A stretch of 19,865 nucleotides of DNA from Aureobasidium sp. EXF-3400 (Eukaryota > Ascomycota > Dothideomycetes > Dothideales > Saccotheciaceae), in assembly GCA_024195585.1 (NCBI GenBank), contig SWBL01000568.1, positions 1 through 19,865 on the forward strand, given 5' to 3'. Positions 17,348 through 19,865 of this stretch are shown one piece after another. The notes beneath the pieces were generated by a model. That model was not told where the DNA came from, did no database searches, and saw only the letters and a list, made by a program, of their open reading frames with translations. Both the position numbers and the translations under genes were made by a program. Within the stretch, counting starts at the first letter, position 1. Each line of letters opens with the position of its first letter.

Positions 17348-18132
17348 TCAATCGTCGCTGTCACTGGCCACCTCCTGCTCATCATCTTCGTCGTCCTCGT
17401 CAAAGGTCATCTCTGCGTCGCTGTCGTTGTCAAAGTCATCCTCGACTTCCGAGTCGCTCCAGCTGAACAGGTTGTCTTCGACTTCGGGCTTGTAGGTGGC
17501 GTGTTGTGTGGGCATGACAAAGCCTTCGGGGATGTCGGCTTTGCTAGCTTCGACGTCTTGACGAGCTCTTTGCTTGTATGCTTCGGGGTTGTTGCGAAGC
17601 ATGACTCCGGCGTCGACGTTGGCAGGTGAAGAAGGTTCGGCATCGTCGAGGAGTGATAGGATACTGATGAGGACGGACTCGACACGTTGGATGGGTGACC
17701 AGCGTTCAGCGGCCAGCTCACCTGACATCTCGTCTTCGCCAGGCGGGTGCAGAATGGAGATACAGAGCTTGCCATCGGGGTAGACGTTGGGGTGGAACAT
17801 GGGACGGGTGAACTTGAACTCTGAGATCTTAGTCAGCACTGTAACGAGGTAGAAGAGGAGAGGGGAGGAACATGGCATACCAGGAGGGCTGTAAGGGTAG
17901 TTCTTTGGGAATGTCATCTTGGCCTTGAAGTAGGCACCATTGTAGATCGAGTCCGGGTTGATGACGATGAGAGCGACATGCCATGAGAAGATGTTCTCGC
18001 CGATGAGCTGAGCGTTACAATGTCAGTCTCGCAGTCGCATACCGCTATCGCACAGGAACCACGTACCTCGACGTTGGTCCAGGATTCCTTAGAGAGAGCC
18101 TTGAACTCGTTCATTAGAACCTTATCCGCCAT
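17348..18132 (-). CDS. cdc34: Ubiquitin-conjugating enzyme E2, Cdc34/UBE2R type
   Basis: E2 that works with SCF ligases to build Lys48 chains on cell-cycle regulators. Exons 18132-18067, 18007-17881 and 17820-17348 (introns 59 and 60 nt, donors GTACGT and GTATGC, acceptors CTCAG) give 221 aa. The UBC fold is complete: SWHVALIVINPDS, YFKAKMTFPKNYPYSPPEFKF, then HPNVYPDGKLCISIL with catalytic Cys84. Right after the cysteine is the acidic-loop insertion (HPPGEDEMSGELAAERW) shared by Cdc34 and Ubc7. The extended C-terminal tail, very acidic (runs of D/E from about 178 on), is the Cdc34 hallmark that binds the basic canyon of cullin and argues against the shorter Ubc7. The start codon is followed by conserved helix 1 (LMNEFKALSKE). 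It is tandem with the ubiquitin-binding gene downstream. Confidence 0.92.
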
Positions 18133-18834
18133 GATGTATGATGATGTGGAGGGGTTGCGGAGGGGCCGTCGGTCTCGGATATGCCTGGTGGTAGAGAGGA
18201 TGAAAGGCCAGCGACTGGATGGCGATAAGGAAAAGGTATCGTGTGTGAAGTGGAGAGAAGAAGTCACAGTCAGGTTGTGTCTCGGTGTCTGGAAAGTCAA
18301 AGAAAGCGCGAGTTGGTGAGTGAGTCTTCCGCTTTGGGAAGAAAGTGATCGCTAACGCGGCAATTTCAGGAATGAACGAGGCCTCGGTCTGGCCACGATG
18401 TAGCTATGTATAACACTATTGTTCAAATTGCCTGTCATTCCTCTCCGTATATAGAGTAGAATAGGTATTCTATGCCGCAGGCCTGCTTATTCAAGTTTTG
18501 GTAAACTGCCACCTTCTGCGTGACCAATACCACGTCATGCGTAACGGCCATTTCATGCTTTATCCAACTCGATCATCCGGCTGCTTATTGAAGTATCATC
18601 ACAAGGCCAAGTCAGGGAGATCAAAATCAGGTGAATGGTAATAAAACGTGATTTTGTTCATTGCAAATGAGGATCCGACTTTCCCGCTGGCATATGCTGC
18701 AATCGCCGTCACTGATATTCAACGCCTGAACACCGTGCCCAAACGCCGCCTTTCCTGTCCACACGCGTACTATACACTGTAATGCGCTTTACTTTTGTTT
18801 CCATCACTTCCACCTAGAAGTCGAGTTCGGGAGT
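18133..18834. other. Intergenic between Cdc34 and Cbf5 genes
   Basis: About 700 bp containing the Cdc34 promoter with a pyrimidine-rich, CA-rich leader and the Cbf5 3' flank. No TATA box, RNA gene or repeat was convincing. Confidence 0.6.
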
Positions 18835-19865
18835 TTACTCGCTGTCAGAGCTGTCGGCCTTGCTCTTACTCTTTCTCTTCTCCTTCTTCTCGGCCTTCTT
18901 CTTCTTGCGCTCGGCCTTCTCCTCTGCTGTCTCGCCTTCGCGCTTGCGCTTCTTATCCTTCTTTGAGCCAGCGTCCTCCATGGTTGCGTCCTTGACATCT
19001 GAGCCATCGCCGGCAACAGCGGGGGCGGCCATAACCTCCTCGGTAGAGGTGGTGTCCTTGGATTGACCAGTGATACCCTCCTTGACAGGGGCAGCCTCAG
19101 TAGCGACCTTCTCGGCACCAGTAGTCGACTCGCCGTTGACAGTCAGGTTGAAGTCCTTGTACTCAGCGTTCCACTTGGCGGGGGTGGCCTCGTTGGGGCG
19201 GCCGTACTTGTCGAGCTTGCCGCTCTCCTTCATCTTCTTCTTCTCGGTAGCGACAGGTCCCATGCCCCAGCGGCGAGGGTAGAGGTCACGCTCCATGATG
19301 CAACGCTTGACCTTGGCAACAACACCGTGATCGCAAGTAGAGAGCTCGACAGTCGACATCTGAGCGATGGCAATTGCGATAGCCTCACCCTTAGTGGTAA
19401 TCAGAACAATCTCCTCGTGAACCTCAATGCCGGATTCTGTAAAACGTTAGCAAAGTTGCAATATTGGGAGTGAAAAGACAAGACATACCGTATCTCAACA
19501 GACCAGGAATCATGAGCTTAGCACCGTAGCAGACAGCGTTGACGGCAGAGTCCTTGACGACAACACGCTTGTAGGTGGTGAGCAGAGACTCGAGGGGGCT
19601 GATGACTTGACGGAGGTAGCTCTCGTCGCGCTGGTTGTCGTAGAGGTATTGGGCATCAAGGACATCGTGAAGGGTGACGAGGTTCTTCTGCTCGTCCATA
19701 GCACCAGATCGCACACGTCTCAGCTCCTGCATGTGAGCACCGACACCCAACAGAAGACCAAGGTGAACACAGAGTGTACGGATGTAGGTACCAGCCTCGC
19801 AAGAAACCCAGAAGACACCGAGCTGTCTCTCGTTGTCGAACTCGTAAAGCTTGCTCTCGTGGATG
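18835..19865 (-). CDS. CBF5: H/ACA pseudouridine synthase Cbf5/dyskerin (C-terminal part)
   Basis: Catalytic subunit of nucleolar H/ACA snoRNPs, which pseudouridylate rRNA and snRNA. The gene runs off the right edge, so its start and N-terminal part are missing. Visible exons are 19865 (partial)-19489 and 19436-18835, with a 52-nt intron between (GTATGT donor, GCTAAC branch, TTACAG acceptor), coding for the last 325 aa. Seen are the end of the TruB-like catalytic domain ([44 protein letters not shown]) and the PUA domain ([57 protein letters not shown]). A long disordered tail ends in alternating Lys/Glu/Asp runs, typical of fungal Cbf5 and nucleolar targeting. The catalytic aspartate lies outside the window. 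Identity is very secure. Confidence 0.96.

Noticed and set aside
17348..18132. Ubc7 instead of Cdc34
   Set aside because: Both share the acidic loop after the catalytic Cys, but the long, strongly acidic C-terminal extension is characteristic of Cdc34.

Overview
The window reads as core euchromatin of a filamentous ascomycete (Pezizomycotina; Dothideomycetes is possible but is only a guess). The evidence is many short introns (about 49-61 nt, CTRAC-type branch points, YAG or AAG acceptors), mixed-strand single-gene transcription units, and fungus-specific families such as a TeaR-like polarity marker and a GLEYA-domain secreted protein. There is no operon, prophage, CRISPR array or recognisable transposon. 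Exon structures below were built by hand from splice signals, frame continuity and family conservation.

Layout. 28-671 (-): ribosomal protein S12 with an intron directly after the start codon. 1428-3176 (-): a 582-aa disordered protein with a CAAX box, TeaR-like. 3780-4313 (+): a small methyltransferase-fold orphan. 4715-6067 (+): a TPR protein whose repeat region resembles the NADPH-oxidase regulator NoxR/p67phox. 6396-7935 (+): the decapping nuclease Rai1/DXO with eight exons, including an 8-nt microexon. 8297-9491 (+): a class B J-protein (Sis1 type) with a heat-shock element upstream. 9922-10045 (-): an atypical intron-containing tRNA-Trp-like locus, with a long inverted repeat beside it. 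10431-11687 (-): a secreted GLEYA-domain protein. 11688-13270: the longest gene-free stretch. 13271-14026 (+): urease accessory protein UreF. 14166-16892 (-): a UBA/UIM/PY-motif protein resembling Rup1. 17348-18132 (-): a Cdc34-type E2. 18835 to beyond the window (-): the C-terminal part of Cbf5/dyskerin.

Themes. RNA and ribosome biology (S12, Rai1, Cbf5) and proteostasis or ubiquitin (Sis1, Rup1-like protein, Cdc34) dominate, but nothing shows that these are one coordinated system. The observations most worth a second look are the Rai1 microexon with its weak splice donors, the NoxR-like TPR protein, the degenerate tRNA-like locus, and the Rup1-like adaptor next to an E2 gene. I did not find a convincing new multi-gene system.
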